From: Setophaga petechia
Taxonomy: Eukaryota; Chordata; Aves; Passeriformes; Parulidae
NCBI GenBank assembly: GCA_024362935.1
Contig: JANCRA010000003.1
Coordinates: 4,764,001-4,828,000, forward strand
Direction: 5' to 3'
Length of the DNA: 64,000 bases
Part shown: positions 12,501 through 24,654 of the stretch, piece by piece
How the letters are laid out: each line of letters begins with the position of its first letter
Position numbering within the stretch: the stretch's first letter is position 1
Position numbers and translations under genes: made by a program
Notes under the pieces: generated by a model
Told to the model about the DNA's origin: nothing
Databases searched by the model: none
What the model saw: the letters and a program-made list of their open reading frames with translations, nothing else

Positions 12501-14315
12501 TTCACACACCAGGCATCCAGGATATCCAGGGATATGTGAAATAAAATGTAAAGTTGTGAGATTACCTATATGGTGAAGGGAATAAGGATGATCTAAATAA
12601 CACAGGCAGCTTGTAAGAAAAGCTTTCAGGATCTTTTGCCAAATATCTACCTTATGGCAACAGGGCAAGCAAGGGGGTGAAAATATACTTGGGAGTTTTG
12701 CTTCGTCAATACTATAAAATAAACCCAAGTTAAAACGGGTGTTACCCAACCCAATTGTCAAACATCACTGCTGCAATACAAAGACAAATGTTTATTGGCT
12801 TAACTTTGAAACTGCAGTAAATGCTCTTCTATTCAATTAGATAAACAAATACAGGACAGAGTATATAATAGGGTCCTTTCATGTAAATTATGCTTTCTAA
12901 GTCACGTGTAAAAGAAAAATGACTTTAATGTTTATATTTCTATAAAATAAAAAACCATCAAGGTTCTCCTTCTGCCAGATTCTAAATATAAAAAAAAATA
13001 AAGAATGTTTAAATGATGTCCATTTTATGACAAAGTCAGCAAAGCAAAGAAGCATAGCCAGGCTGACAATCCAGCTTTTCTTCTCACCATTACAAGAGAG
13101 AAAGAGAAAAAAATTCTTTACTCTGTTCTCATTTACAGTAGCACAAATCCCCAGGAACTGCACTGACTTCAGTATGTTATTTTGGATTTACAGCACACTA
13201 AAAGAGATTAGAATTCAGTCACACATGAGTGAAGAACAGAATATCCACATTCATTCTAAACATATTTTCCTTTCTCGTGCACACAGAGCAGCAATGCTGT
13301 CCTTAGCAATGACAGATTATGTCCTGTTTGTTTACCTGCTTGCCTAGAGGTGTTTGTACAGGTACCAGGCAGGATGCCTCAGTGAAGGAAGCACTTTGTT
13401 ACCCTCTGCAGCAAATGCATCCTGATTTACATCTAGAGAGAACTGCCTCCTCTGCAGCATCAGGGCATCAGGCAAGGGGCTAAAACATACTCACAGCATT
13501 ATGCACCCAGTGATGAAAACCACCTGTTTGTGAGCCTGTTCTATTGTCTCTGCCAAAGACTGCCTCTAAGTCCTCACAATTTCTCATGCAGATATCTTAG
13601 CATACGTGGACTGTATATCTTTAAAATACAAGCAGAAAACTGTAGTAGTTTTTGGAGAGCACTGTGGTTAAAACAATGTATAATTCCTGATCTTGATGGA
13701 GGAGGGAAATTTCTTCCTACAGGTTGCTTAGTTATGAGAATCCCAAATCTAATCTCAGCAAACAGGCAATGCAGTGAATAGATCCCCACCAGTTTAAAAG
13801 CACTGATATCCCCTGCCCAGCACAAGCCAATTCATCCCTCAACACCCCATGCCTTGTCCAGCGTGTTCAGCTGAGCTGCAAACTCCTCACACGGGAGCAG
13901 GGAGCCAAACAAAGAGTTTTCCTTTGCCTCTCCTTTGGTCTTGACACCTGTCAGCATTAAACACATCCGCCTCTCCTGCTCCACAGCCTTTCTAATGAAG
14001 TGGCTGCAGGCAAGGAAGAAGCATTAAGAGAGGGAGCACTGCAAAAGTAAAATGAAAATAGGGTGCTCCAGGAGATCAACAGAGATTAGGGCTGGATATC
14101 CTCAGGCTCAGTTTTACTGTGGGCATAGTAATGCCCACATCTCCAACTGAAATGTTCTGGAAACCTTCTCTGCAGCCTCCAAGAACACAGAGCAAAATAA
14201 TAATTCCAGCAAGATAGATCACAAATAGGAAAGAGGAGGAAGGGTTGATTTTTGTGGTTAATTTTTTTTTTCTGGACTACAACTAAAGAATTGAAAAGTA
14301 TGTAAAACATTTATT

Positions 14316-14333
14316 AAAAAAAAAAAAAAAAAA
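14316..14333 (+). repeat. Poly-A tract (about 18 nt)
   Basis: An uninterrupted run of A following TTATT. No retrotransposon body was identified immediately upstream. Confidence 0.9.
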
Positions 14334-17300
14334 GTAAAGGTTTCAAAGTCAGGCACTTTCCCAAGTGAGGAAAGGTCAGCGCCAGCAGTTTTGAGAGTCC
14401 AGTATAAAATGCCTAGGATTTTGTTTTTCAGAACTTTGATTTTTGGAGATCCAATCTCTTCCAGACCCAATCTTTTAAAAATCCGTATTCTAACTTTCCA
14501 GCTAGCCCTCAACAACAAATCAGCTCAACTACCTGCAGATTACTTGCTAAATCATTTCAACTGACTCAGTCCAACCCTTATATTGCTTCCTAACATCAAG
14601 TCTCTGATAATGAATTCCTGCTGCTCTGTATCTCCAGCCCACATCCCATGCTGCCACTCCACTCCCCAAACCATGGTCTGTGCTGTCCTTCAACCACATG
14701 TTTTTTGAAGAAAAGTTACAACTCCTTGAACTAAGTTGTGGAGTTCTTACCCTGACCTTCCTCTGAGCTCTTCTCCAACTCACTTCCAACCACAAGAATC
14801 TCACAAGAGCATTTAGTTGTTTTGTTCTGTGATTTGATACCAATGATCACCATAAAGCTCTGGGTTCCTAATCACTGGTGCAACAGAAATAAACAGGAAA
14901 ATTATATAATATGTCTAATGAAGAGGAGGCAGAAAAATGGTCAGCTGTGTCTCTCTCCCTTTCTATCACAGAAAACATACATATATATATTTATATTTAA
15001 ATATGTTGACTTAGAAAACATGTACCTGCTCCCTACATCTGGTGAAAAAAGCCTCTCTGAATATATTTTTATTTTGGAATGTCTCAATTTACCAAACAGA
15101 AACATTTCATCCAGACAAGTATTCAATTAAATTCCTTTGAAAAACAGGCAAGCTTCCACTGGAGCCATGCCAGCCCCAGCTTGTGAGCAGCCCAGCTGGT
15201 AGTCTCCTGAGGACCAGGGCTTCCAGCTCCCACAGTTTCAAGAAATCTTGCTAGACAAATTGCCTGAAGATTAAGGACCCTTGGGGTTGTAATGCCCCCA
15301 TTCCAGGGCAGAGCACCAGACACAGCACAGTGCTGGGGTGACTGGGGAGCTCAGAGACACCAGGCTCACGGCTACAGCCATGGCCAGCACTCCAGTATCC
15401 AACAGCTCCGGCTCCAGTCCTTTTTTATATGCAATTTCAAACTGTTGGAACATCAAGGTTCCCTGAGAAATCAAAATACTTTTCTCCTTCCAGCTCTATT
15501 GCATACATATGTGGCAAACAAAAGAAGATCCTTTGTGATCTTTTGCTCTCCTTCAGCTGTTCCTTATTACCGTACATTCATCTTGTTTGTTCTTTTGTGC
15601 AAATTATTTTGCTGCTTTTTTTGTGAAAGACACCATTTTTCTACCTGCATTTGAACAGTTCCCAGCATAATGAGATCCAGATATTGGTTGTACATGATTA
15701 TGTAACACAAACAACATGGTGTTATCATTTTCTTTTTTCCCTCCTTAGAGAGAAGTTTATTGAAAAATCAAAGCCCTCCCTCTAATCATTTTCACTCTGT
15801 TAGCTGTAGGCAACATTTGTTGGATAGTAATTAATATAATATAAAAGTATCTAAATTTTGCATGCATATTGTTTCTTTTTTTTCACAGACTGTTTGTTCT
15901 TCCCCCAGCTGAAAAGCTAAGAATGAAAATTTACTTCCCATGTTCTCACCTCCCCTCCTCTACTTTATACCATATTGCAACTTGTCATATTATATTGTGA
16001 ATAACTTAAGACCTATTTGACATATTAGTTACACATTTATGTTGCAGAGCCTTTTTCCTTCACTATTTTTAGAGACCAATTTTACATGTCATGATATCTG
16101 TATCTATATTTATACTGAATAAATTTAATTTTTTTTCTTGCCATATTTAGTTCAAGACTTTTACTGATGATAGGCAGGAAAAAAAAGCTAATTATCAGAC
16201 CTTCATTTCACAAGGCAGATGGATAAATTTCAGCTCTTCTGGGAAATGGCACTATTCTAACTAGACCCAGGTGAGTTTCCTACTACAACCACGAGACAGT
16301 TCTTGACTTTGCAAAGTAAAGACCAAGATGGTTGTGCTTATTAAAAGAGATACACTTTTTCTGAAAACAAGGTGGAGCTAATCAAAACATCTAAGGGAAA
16401 CAAACTGACATATTCCTCTAACTCACTGTGGTGCACATCAGCCATACCACACACCATGCCTGTCTTGATCATGCTGTTAGTCCTTACAAACCAAATTCAG
16501 GAATAATTGCTCCAAGTTCTTCAGACTGAGGCTATTCATGGATTAAAGCAGCACTGAACCAATTGATGGTGAACAAAACTGTTGGAACATAATACTATGT
16601 ACTGCAGTGTGGACCTCTAATTTTGTATTTAGTAATTGAAATGTAAATAATTTATTAAAACAAAAAGTTGTCTCTCAGGAAAGTTACTATTAAAATCAAA
16701 ACAAATTTCTCTAGGGCTCTATTTACAATGCCAAAAGAATTGCATAAGCACAATTCCTGACTTTCATGAACGTAACCAGGGTGGTTATGCCCCAGAACTG
16801 AATAATAATTAAAAGTTAGATATTGGCAGCTTCAGGCTTGCTTTTCCCCAGGAGCCTAAGGGGTAAGCTTTAGAAGGCAAACTTCACAGCAGCCACTTCA
16901 TTACAGAAAGAATATGCATCTGATGCCCAGAAAGTTACTCAAAACTAACATCTCTGTGGCGATGCAAGGATGGCCCACATGAAGAGGATACAATTTCATG
17001 CTGTCAACCATAAGGATTCCCAACATGAGTTTACAAAATAGACTTCATTTGGGACACTTTCATCCATCCTTCTCACTAAGCCTGTACAGCAAAGGTGTTC
17101 AACTCTCCTAATACCCCTACGTGACCTTAGCAAAAACTGCATGCGGCCCAGGGATCTGAGGCAGAGGAAGAAGTTCTGGGAACAGTTTCTAGGCAGAAGA
17201 CAATGGCTTTGATGGCATCCCAGCTGGATGGGGCTGATGTGGACACACAGCTGGATCCAGTGCCTCTGGGCTTCAGCAGCCCCTGCTGGCATTCTTCTGC

Positions 17301-17403
17301 CTGGAGCTGGGGATCCAGGTTATTTGTCACCCCAACAGCAAAGCCCTTCTACCAAACATGTGGCATCACCTCCACTTAACAGCTCACAAACCATTAAGTT
17401 TTT

Positions 17404-17433
17404 CATCATTTACATTTCCATCATTTACATTTC
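17404..17433 (+). repeat. 15-nt tandem duplication
   Basis: CATCATTTACATTTC occurs twice without a spacer (17404-17418 and 17419-17433). Confidence 0.85.
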
Positions 17434-20400
17434 CCATTTTTCCCTGCAACCATGATGGTTAGAAATATTTTTTAAAACTGGAATTTGAGAACTGCAAGTC
17501 AACATGCCTCTAGTTGTTGAGGCCTTCATAGTTGTGGTATCTTAGTAACTACTCACAAATATCAAAAGTAATGATACTCTGAAATATATTAAGGAGTCCT
17601 GCGCAGATGAAAGGCTCAGGACCTGATGATTTTTTGTTCATGAGCCATGGCACGTCAAAGAACAAAGTGAGCCTGGCAGGGATTGATGGAGATTAAAAGT
17701 GCACACAGACACGTACACACACAAAAATCACTATGGAAAATGGGCTGCCTAACTCTGCACGAGTGAACCCAACAGCTCAGGCACCTCGCTAAGCTCCAGT
17801 GGGAAGAGGGAAGTAGTGCAAGGGACATTCCTGGGTGTCCACTCTCTGTATGCCTGGGCCGAGGTGAGAGGTGTGCTTGGCTCCCGGGGCCAGCAGACGG
17901 AAACATTCCCAGTTGTGTCCCAAAGCAAACAGCAATAAAATAAACTGCTAATGAGGATGCAACCTGACCCTCTGCAGAGTGCCTGCCCAAGGACTGCAGG
18001 GCTGCAAGGGGAAGGGAAGGACTGTGCCGGCAGAAACTCCAAGCTCAAGGGGATTTTTTAAAAGAGCAACCAAAAAAATAATGTTTGGGTACTTTGCAGG
18101 TAATAAAAGTTACTCACGAAGTAACCCAGAGCAAACACTGCTTTGAAGGAAAGAGAAGTCTGTTAAACAAAGAACCTTACTCTGCAGAAAGAATTTCTTT
18201 TAAACACTAATGTTGACATTTCATTTTTTGTTAGAAATGCCAGTGAATCTTCCCTTAAGACTCTTTACTCCAGACAGAATACTTCTCTTTTTTCCCTCTC
18301 TGCCTGCTTATATACTCTTCTTTCCAGGAAAGACAAAAATTTTTATTCACACTTTCTCCTCTTCTTCATCGGGCTGTTTATCACACTTTTACACAAACCA
18401 TTCTCAGCTATTACAGCCTAGGGACAAACATCTACATTTTAGTATTTTACAGCAGGAAACGAGTAGCTCCAGGAGACAGAAGAACCCATGAGCAAACTAC
18501 CCATGACAGCATTCACAACTTTGTATCTGTGTTTTTTGGTGTTTTTTTTTAATAACAAGAAAACAATCCAGAAGCCACTGTTAAGGAAGAAAAAGGAATG
18601 TATTTAATGCAGTGAAAGGCAACCTGTCATTCTGACACATTCTTGGTTTTCTGGAAGTCAAGTTAACAGTCATATTTGGCAAGGAAGATGTGATGGCATA
18701 AGGCATTTGGTTTGTAGAAGGACATCAGAGGTAGCAATGACAAACCTGGATAGTCCCCTGCAAAGAAACTGTGATAGCCAAGAGTAATCCAGGATGTAAG
18801 AATTTGGAAACTGATGAACTAGGGAAAGCATTGTAGAAATTGAATGATACTGGAATAATGCAAATCAAACCCAAAAGCTTCTGCAAGCAGTTCAACATGG
18901 ACTTAAGTATTGGAAATATCTCATTGAAGGTAATAGGCATGAACACAGTCCTTAAACACTTTGGAATTATGGATGTCGGTTTTCCCAAGTTTCTGGACAC
19001 ATACCACTGCTAGTATTTCTGCTTTAAAAAGGAGCAAACACACAGGGATGTCAAGAAACACACAACAAAGTATTTGGGGCAGTTTACTGAACAAACTTGC
19101 CACATCCTTTGGAAGCCAGGTGGGAAAGGAGCTCTCCTGGACCCTGAGCTGAGGGGCTGAGCAGCCTCTCTGTACTGTATCATCTCCTAATCCTTGCTGT
19201 GAACTCAATGCACCTTCAGCTTGGCTGATGTCACTGTGCCTGTCAGCCAGAAAAGCAGTGAAAGGGAACAGGAAAGCAGGAGTGTGTCTCACCCATACAA
19301 AAGTAAGTTGTTCCCCTTTGTTATTGGCCCTTTGAATACATGGTAGCTGAGAGAAATTTCCTTCTTGGGATTGTTCCTGCACTAGCAAATGCAAAACCAC
19401 TTGCTGCAGAGGGTATCTAAGCCTTAATAAAGAACTGTAATGAAATTCAGGTCCAGGTGCTGAATGATAGTCCCACTACATATTTTTCCTATTTATTTTC
19501 TCTCAGATTTCACCTGTAAAACAGGAACATTAAGGCAACTCCTCAATCTCAGCCAGTTAAATCCTCAATTCAGCTGGCGTACTCACAAAGAAGATTTTCC
19601 AACAAAGGAACTGACAGCTTTCCATTGCAACTGCAACACCAGAGCATCCCAAATTGCATTTTCCTGTGACACTGTGCTCAACTGCTCCAGGTACATTAAC
19701 GAGATCTGGTCCGTGACACATCACAACCCTAAAAGCTTCCCACCTCAGCCTAGGAATGGAATAAGTGATCCATCACACAGTGTGACACGTTCCCCAAAAC
19801 ACACACACACTCAAAACCTGAGAGTGGTGTCAGAATGTTTATTGAAGAGGGCAATCTGACTGGCTGAACCGACCTGGGTAGCCGGTAACTTTTAACATAA
19901 GCAAACAGAGATACTGTAAACCTGCTGTGCATGGAAACTGTGTTTATACTTAAATTGGACTTGGAAGACTGAAATAACTTACTAGAAAAATATAGCTTAA
20001 GTTCCCAGGAGCTCAAAATGACCTTGAGATCATTCTGAAAAAAAGAGAAATATGTAGACATATACAGTGATGCAAACAGAGTTACACAAATATTTTTGAA
20101 GTCAGCTAATAAAATACATTTCCTTGCCTATTTTTTATGATAGCTTTGCAAACATACTTTTAAAACCACACTTTTCAGCCCCACCAAGCATTTTTTTTGC
20201 CACTTGCATTATCAGAATTGATGGTAAGCATTCTGCAATGTAAGTGCTGCCTTATTTACTTCTTAGTGAGTTTTGTAATTGCTGGATCTGTTCCTTTTAG
20301 ATAGATTGCTGAAATTCTTACTACCACAAGACAAGACAATAAACTTTGTTGGTGATGCAGTGGAAGTACAGAGGAAGACAAAAAAAGAAAAAAATACAAG

Positions 20401-21198
20401 AAACTTCAGATTTTTCTCAGTGTGGCCAATACATTGACAAAATATTCTGATTTATATGGCAACTAAATTGCTGTACATAGGCACATCTGCATGGAAAGTG
20501 ATTACAAATCAGAGAGATAACAACCACCACAAATTGTGAGCTCTGTTGCTCATGACCCTAGAAAATAATTATTAGGAGTTTTAAAGCACCCAGAGTAATG
20601 TAACCTAATGTTGCATAACTGTGATCAAATGTCTACAAAAACTAGGAAATTGCTAAATCTAGAAGTATTTTGCTTAAAAAATAATGACAAAAAAGGAGAG
20701 GGGATAACTATTTTATAACTTGAAAACAGCCAGGGGAATCTAACCGAGCTGCTTTTATTCTTCTGCCAGAGGCTGGTGCATGGCCAGTACTGAAGCTGAC
20801 CCTGAAAAGGAAAGCTGGAGATGCACTGAGCGATGGATTGCAGGTTATCCATGAATCTGTATTTGTACCTGCATTTTCCACACCCCTCATACAATCTCCA
20901 TTTAGCAGGAAAGCAGCACATAAGCAGGCAGGCAGAAGGGACTGTGCTTTTCTCAGCAAAGTGCTCATCCTGCAAAGCCGATGGTGTCCAGGAGTGGGAT
21001 AACCTGGGAGCACTTAGATCGCATCAAGGCTTTGGAGGAGCGGGGCGGGTTTCAGTTCAGGGCCGGCATACCCTGTAAATTTTAGTGCAAAGTGTGGGAC
21101 TAAGTGACCCTCTGAGAAAATCCGCCAAGCTCCAGAGCAAACAGGATGGTGAATAGGTGTTTGTGGAGAATAATTCTACTCTGTGACCGGAGCTTGTA

Positions 21199-21492
21199 GT
21201 GAGGTTGGTGGGGGCCGGTCTCTTCTTCCGCGCCTGCTGTGAGAGGAAAAGAATAAATGGCCTTAAGCTAAGAGAGGAGAGATACAGAATAGACAGTAGA
21301 AACATTTTTTCACTGTTATAATGGTCAGACATTGCAACAGGCTGCCCAGGGAGATGGTGAAGTCCCCAGTTCAAGAGGTGTCTGGATCTGGCACTGGGCG
21401 ACGTGGTTTAGTGAGGGTTACAGGGGCAGTGTTGGGCGGACGCTTGAACCGGATGATCTTAAAGATGTCTTCCAACCGTGGTGATTCTGTGA
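21199..21492 (+). mobile_element. CR1 LINE, 5'-truncated 3' end
   Basis: This stretch follows the conserved 3' part of avian CR1 in order: GAGGTTGGTGGGGGCCGGTC near the start, GGCCTTAAG, the landmark CAACAGGCTGCCCAGGGAG, a GATGATCTTAAAG block, CTTCCAACC, and a terminal GATTCTGTGA. The order gives + orientation. Several substitutions and added CpGs relative to the consensus as I remember it suggest a moderately old insertion. It is truncated at the 5' end, as nearly all CR1 copies are, and has no coding capacity. It ends about 50-70 nt before the CpG-rich NUDT14 promoter region, so it effectively forms the upstream boundary of the promoter. Confidence 0.85.
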
Positions 21493-21657
21493 ATAAAGGC
21501 GGCGAGGCTCCTGTGTCCCGGTTTGGGGGTGTGAAATTCAGCATTCCGTGATTCCGGCTCCCTCTGAGGGCAGAGCCCGCAGAGCGCCGCGGCCGCGTCC
21601 GTCAGCTCCGGTGCCGCTCCCGGCCCGTCCGCCGGCGGCTGCGCGCGCCTCTCCCCT

Positions 21658-21682
21658 TCCTCCTCCTCCTCCTCCTCCTCCC
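21658..21682 (+). repeat. (TCC)n tract in NUDT14 5' UTR/promoter
   Basis: About eight TCC triplets ending 28 nt before the start codon. It is a pyrimidine strand of the kind common in CpG-island promoters and likely to vary in length between individuals. If transcribed it would be part of the 5' UTR. Confidence 0.85.
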
Positions 21683-21709
21683 GCCGCGGCCGCTGCCCCC
21701 GCGGCAGGG

Positions 21710-21790
21710 ATGGAGGCCATCGAGGAGCTGGCGGTCCAGCCCTGCACCTCCTCCCTCTACCTGCGGCCTTTCCGCCTCTCTTACCGGCAG
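21710..21790 (+). CDS. NUDT14: NUDT14 exon 1 (coding part), UDP-glucose pyrophosphatase N-terminus
   Basis: The first 27 codons of NUDT14, a Nudix hydrolase that splits UDP-glucose into glucose-1-phosphate and UMP (ADP-ribose is also a substrate) and acts in the cytosol. The exon starts with ATG in a good Kozak context (G at -3, G at +4) and encodes MEAIEELAVQ, then SLYLRPFRLSYRQ. The human protein, as I recall it, also has 27 residues before its first intron and shares the YLRP and YRQ motifs. The exon closes on CAG followed by a perfect GTGAGT donor, phase 0. It continues in frame into exon 2 at 49215. The upstream frame stays open but contains no in-frame ATG, so this start is the sensible one. 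The stretch encodes the N-terminal region before the catalytic domain. Confidence 0.93.
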
Positions 21791-21855
21791 GTGAGTGGCG
21801 CCGGCCGCCCGCCCGCCGTGCCTCGTCCCGGCGGGGCCCCTCAGCCCCCGCCTGC

Positions 21856-21863
21856 GCCATTTT
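21856..21863 (+). promoter_or_regulatory. Possible YY1 binding core
   Basis: GCCATTTT within CGCCATTTTGG matches the YY1 core (GCCAT plus T-rich 3' side). It lies 66 nt inside intron 1 and inside the CpG island, a position where YY1 sites are often found in housekeeping genes. An eight-base match can occur by chance, so this is suggestive only. Confidence 0.35.
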
Positions 21864-22064
21864 GGAGCAGCGCCGCTGCCACCTCATGGCACCCCCGGGG
21901 CGGCCGCGCTGTGCCCGGCGCTCCCTCGGCCCGCCCCGAGGTGGGGTTCGAGGAGGGCAGGAGGCCCGACGGACCGTGGGGTCACTGCCTTGGTGTGCCA
22001 GCGGTTCCTGAGTCCCCATGGGTGTCCCCTGTGCCGTCCGCCCGCGCGGGGCTGTCATTGTCAG

Positions 22065-22100
22065 TGTCACTTTCACTGTCACTTTCACTGTCACTTTCAC
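22065..22100 (+). repeat. 12-bp minisatellite, three exact units
   Basis: TGTCACTTTCAC is repeated at 22065-22076, 22077-22088 and 22089-22100. A degenerate unit precedes it (about 22053-22064). It sits in intron 1 at the 3' edge of the CpG island, just before a CR1 tail. Confidence 0.9.
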
Positions 22101-22127
22101 CCCGTGCTGGTGTTTGGGTTCACCTCT

Positions 22128-22255
22128 CTGGAGACATTCCAAGCCCAGCTGGACTCATTCCTGTGTCACCACCTCCAGGTGACCCTGCCATGAGAGGGGT
22201 TTTGGACCGGGTGATCTCCAGAGGTCCCTTTCTTCCCTATTAGTGATTCCGTGAA
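22128..22255 (+). mobile_element. CR1 LINE 3' tail fragment
   Basis: This follows the 3' end of a CR1 subfamily: CTGGAGACATTCC, GCCCAGCTGGACTCATTCC, CAGGTGACCCTGCCATG, GGGTGATCTCCAGAGGTCCC and a terminal GTGATTCCGTGAAT. It is 5'-truncated to about 130 nt, + orientation, about 340 nt inside intron 1. Its internal sequence differs from the copy at 21199-21492, so it is a different subfamily and a separate insertion. Confidence 0.85.
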
Positions 22256-24654
22256 TAACCTCAAGGCCCGCAGGTGGGAAGCGGGGAAGGAAACCTTGTC
22301 CCATATCATGTTTGTATCAACATGAGTCACCTTTCACAGGAACACTGAGAGCTGGTGCTTCCAAGAGTGGCAGGAATGAGAACTTGGAAAGGAAAGTGAC
22401 TTCTTAACAGCGCAAAGCATTGCATGGTCCTTGGGTGCTTTCCTTGGGCCTGCTTGGTGGCTGGTCCAGGGTGAGCTTCTACCCGGGCAGAGTGGTGGGA
22501 GGGGAAAGGAAGAGAGTTTGGATAGCTCTAGAAATGGATGGTGGAAAACACATCTCTCATTCCTTCTTTGCTTCGCTTCTAAACACGTCAGTTGGAAAGG
22601 CAGAAGAGGAATCTCTTGAGTCCAACAGTGAGATAACAGCAGAAAATGAAAAGCAAGGGTTCAAATAGGTTTCATCAAAGCAGATGAGCTGATTTTTAGC
22701 ATTTTTAAAAATATATTTTGTACATGATTTTCCTCAAAAAAACTCTCTTCTCTTTGGTTGGGATAAGTAAACCATTTTGATTCATGAACAGCTGAGAGCT
22801 TTATACTGAGTTATGTCTTTTTAGGTATCAGAAGTAAACCTGAAAAACATTCTTTCACGTTCTGAATTTTTGCTGGCTTAGCTTACAAGTGATGGGTCTT
22901 ACTACTTAAGTTAATTTTCACTTCTGAGTCATGCTCTATTTACATGAAAAACGGGATTTAATTAAAATGTTTGAAACAGTATTGCAAAATTACATTTAAT
23001 TGAATAGATGTGCCTTAGATGTGATGAGTATTGTAAAGAAGAAATAAGGATATGTTTGGTCATGTGCTGTGAATTGACAGAGGTCATCATTGCCACTAAA
23101 TGAAGTAGACTTGCCCTTCTTGCTACTTCCTCTCCTTGCTCAAGTGTCTGTGCAGCAGCTGAGTGAGCTGGACCAGGGTAAAACCTAATCTAGCCAAAAA
23201 AAGAACTCAGTTTTATGCTAGACAAGATCAGCGATTCAGTTTATTATGCTGGCAGAGGGGAGGTGGTAATGTGGTAGTTAGGGATGAGTGTTTGGGGCCT
23301 GGTGAAAGATTGTTTCTCTTGGCTGCAGCACTGCCTTAAAATGAACTTGAAAATGTAGTTTCTATGGTATCTGTGCAGAGGCTGGCTTGGGTCCAGCCCA
23401 CTGAGCATGAGCTCAGTGTGAGCACAACTGTCTGTACCTGACCTGAGAAACAGGTCCTAGGTTTATTGAGACCCATTTTGCATTTAAAAACTGACTTACT
23501 AACCAGAGGAAATACTAAATATTTTCACTCATTTGACTAATTGTTTCAAAAGCATTTAGGTCTGCTGAAAACCCCATTAAACAGTCAAGTGTCTAAAATC
23601 CAGGAGAGTTAAATGCCTGTTATACTTAAGAATTTTGAAAATTCCACCACTCCTCTAAAACTGACAGTTGTTTCCAAAATCTAGTCCTTGATCTTAATGC
23701 TTTTATACTGAGTAGGTCTTCCCTTGCCCAGCTATTTTAATTCACCATCTGGAAAAAGAAAAGAAACTTTTCTTCTTCCCAGTTCCTAATTGTTCCTAAG
23801 TAACATTAATTTCCCCCATCCATGAATTCCCTGCACTTGCTTGCTGAACTTGACCCAAATCTAATAAAAAAGTCTTTCTGGATAACAGAATAATCTAATG
23901 GGGAAAACTTGAATAATGGCATTTGTTGCACTGTGAAAACTGAAACTAGTTTGGATGCTTAAATTATACATTACATGGAATTAGGATGTAATTGGAAGGC
24001 TTGGGGTGGTCTTATAGGTACATTTTGTGAAGCTATGACACATCCCCTATAATTCATTGTAGTCCAGAGAAGATTCACTGATTTTTTGGTGTTCACATAA
24101 TATTAATGAAGGATAATTAGGGCCTTGAAGACTGAGAATTTGAAATCTATTTTCAAAAAGGTATATTCATAAAACAGGCATTGATATTTAATATAAATCT
24201 TCTGTCCAAGGACATATAGAGAGTGAGAGGTTTTTTTATTAATTTGTTTTCTTTCACAACTACTTTTCTGTACAAATAATAAATGGAAAGAATTTTTACA
24301 TACAGTGTAGGATTTTAAGATTATTTCTGAGCACTCATGAAAGCTTTAGTAACAGCATTGATTTCTAGACATTTCATATCAAAATATGCTACTAGTGTGG
24401 AGATAATTTGAATCCTACTACTATATCTAATACAGTAAGGTCTTGAACATAAACATAAATTTTATTATTTTGAAGGTAAATTTAGGTAGGTGATTTATAA
24501 TTCAGTATACCCTGCTAGTCTGATTTCAGCCACTCAACCCTCACCTCACTGAGTTGTAAAGCACTGTTGTTCTAGCAGCTTTACAGACCACTCTAAATCT
24601 GTAAGACACCAGAAGAGGATTCATTTGGAGGCTGAAATCTAAACAAAATGCTGA

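Larger units (their letters stand above)
9582..21198. other. Intergenic DNA upstream of NUDT14, no gene recognised
   Basis: No confident exon or transposon was seen on either strand. Open frames of up to 159 codons (for example 18921-19400 minus and 10711-11112 minus) look low-complexity or random and match nothing I recognise. Small features include an A tract at 14316-14333, a duplicated 15-mer at 17404-17433 and a short (AC)n run near 19799-19810. If the candidate exon at 9323-9579 is real, this interval would contain its upstream intron or introns. Confidence 0.55.
21500..22000 (+). promoter_or_regulatory. NUDT14: CpG-island promoter of NUDT14
   Basis: CpG dinucleotides, nearly absent elsewhere in the window, are dense here, with runs such as GCCGCGGCCGCG and GGCGGCTGCGCGCGCC. 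The island covers the 5' flank, exon 1 and the first part of intron 1. No TATA box was seen at a suitable distance, which is typical of CpG-island housekeeping promoters with dispersed initiation. The transcription start cannot be placed precisely; it should lie between the CR1 copy (ends about 21492) and the ATG at 21710. The boundaries given are approximate. Confidence 0.8.

Noticed and set aside
18010..18030. Strong-looking minus-strand splice acceptor (pyrimidine tract then GCAG)
   Set aside because: The downstream minus-strand sequence has no good donor and no recognisable coding frame, so it is most likely a decoy.
18921..19400. 159-codon minus-strand open frame
   Set aside because: No recognised domain, no convincing splice sites at its ends, and a composition like the surrounding non-coding DNA.
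21548..21709. In-frame N-terminal extension of NUDT14 upstream of the ATG
   Set aside because: The frame is open but the first codon of that extension is GTG at 21548, not ATG. It encodes proline/alanine runs from the TCC tract and CpG island, whereas the ATG at 21710 has good Kozak context and gives the same exon length as human.
21459..22142. 227-codon minus-strand open frame across the CpG island
   Set aside because: It is antisense to NUDT14 exon 1, made mostly of Arg/Gly/Pro/Glu from GC-rich sequence and a (GGA)n tract, and it runs into CR1 sequence. GC-rich DNA is poor in stop codons, and nothing suggests a protein.
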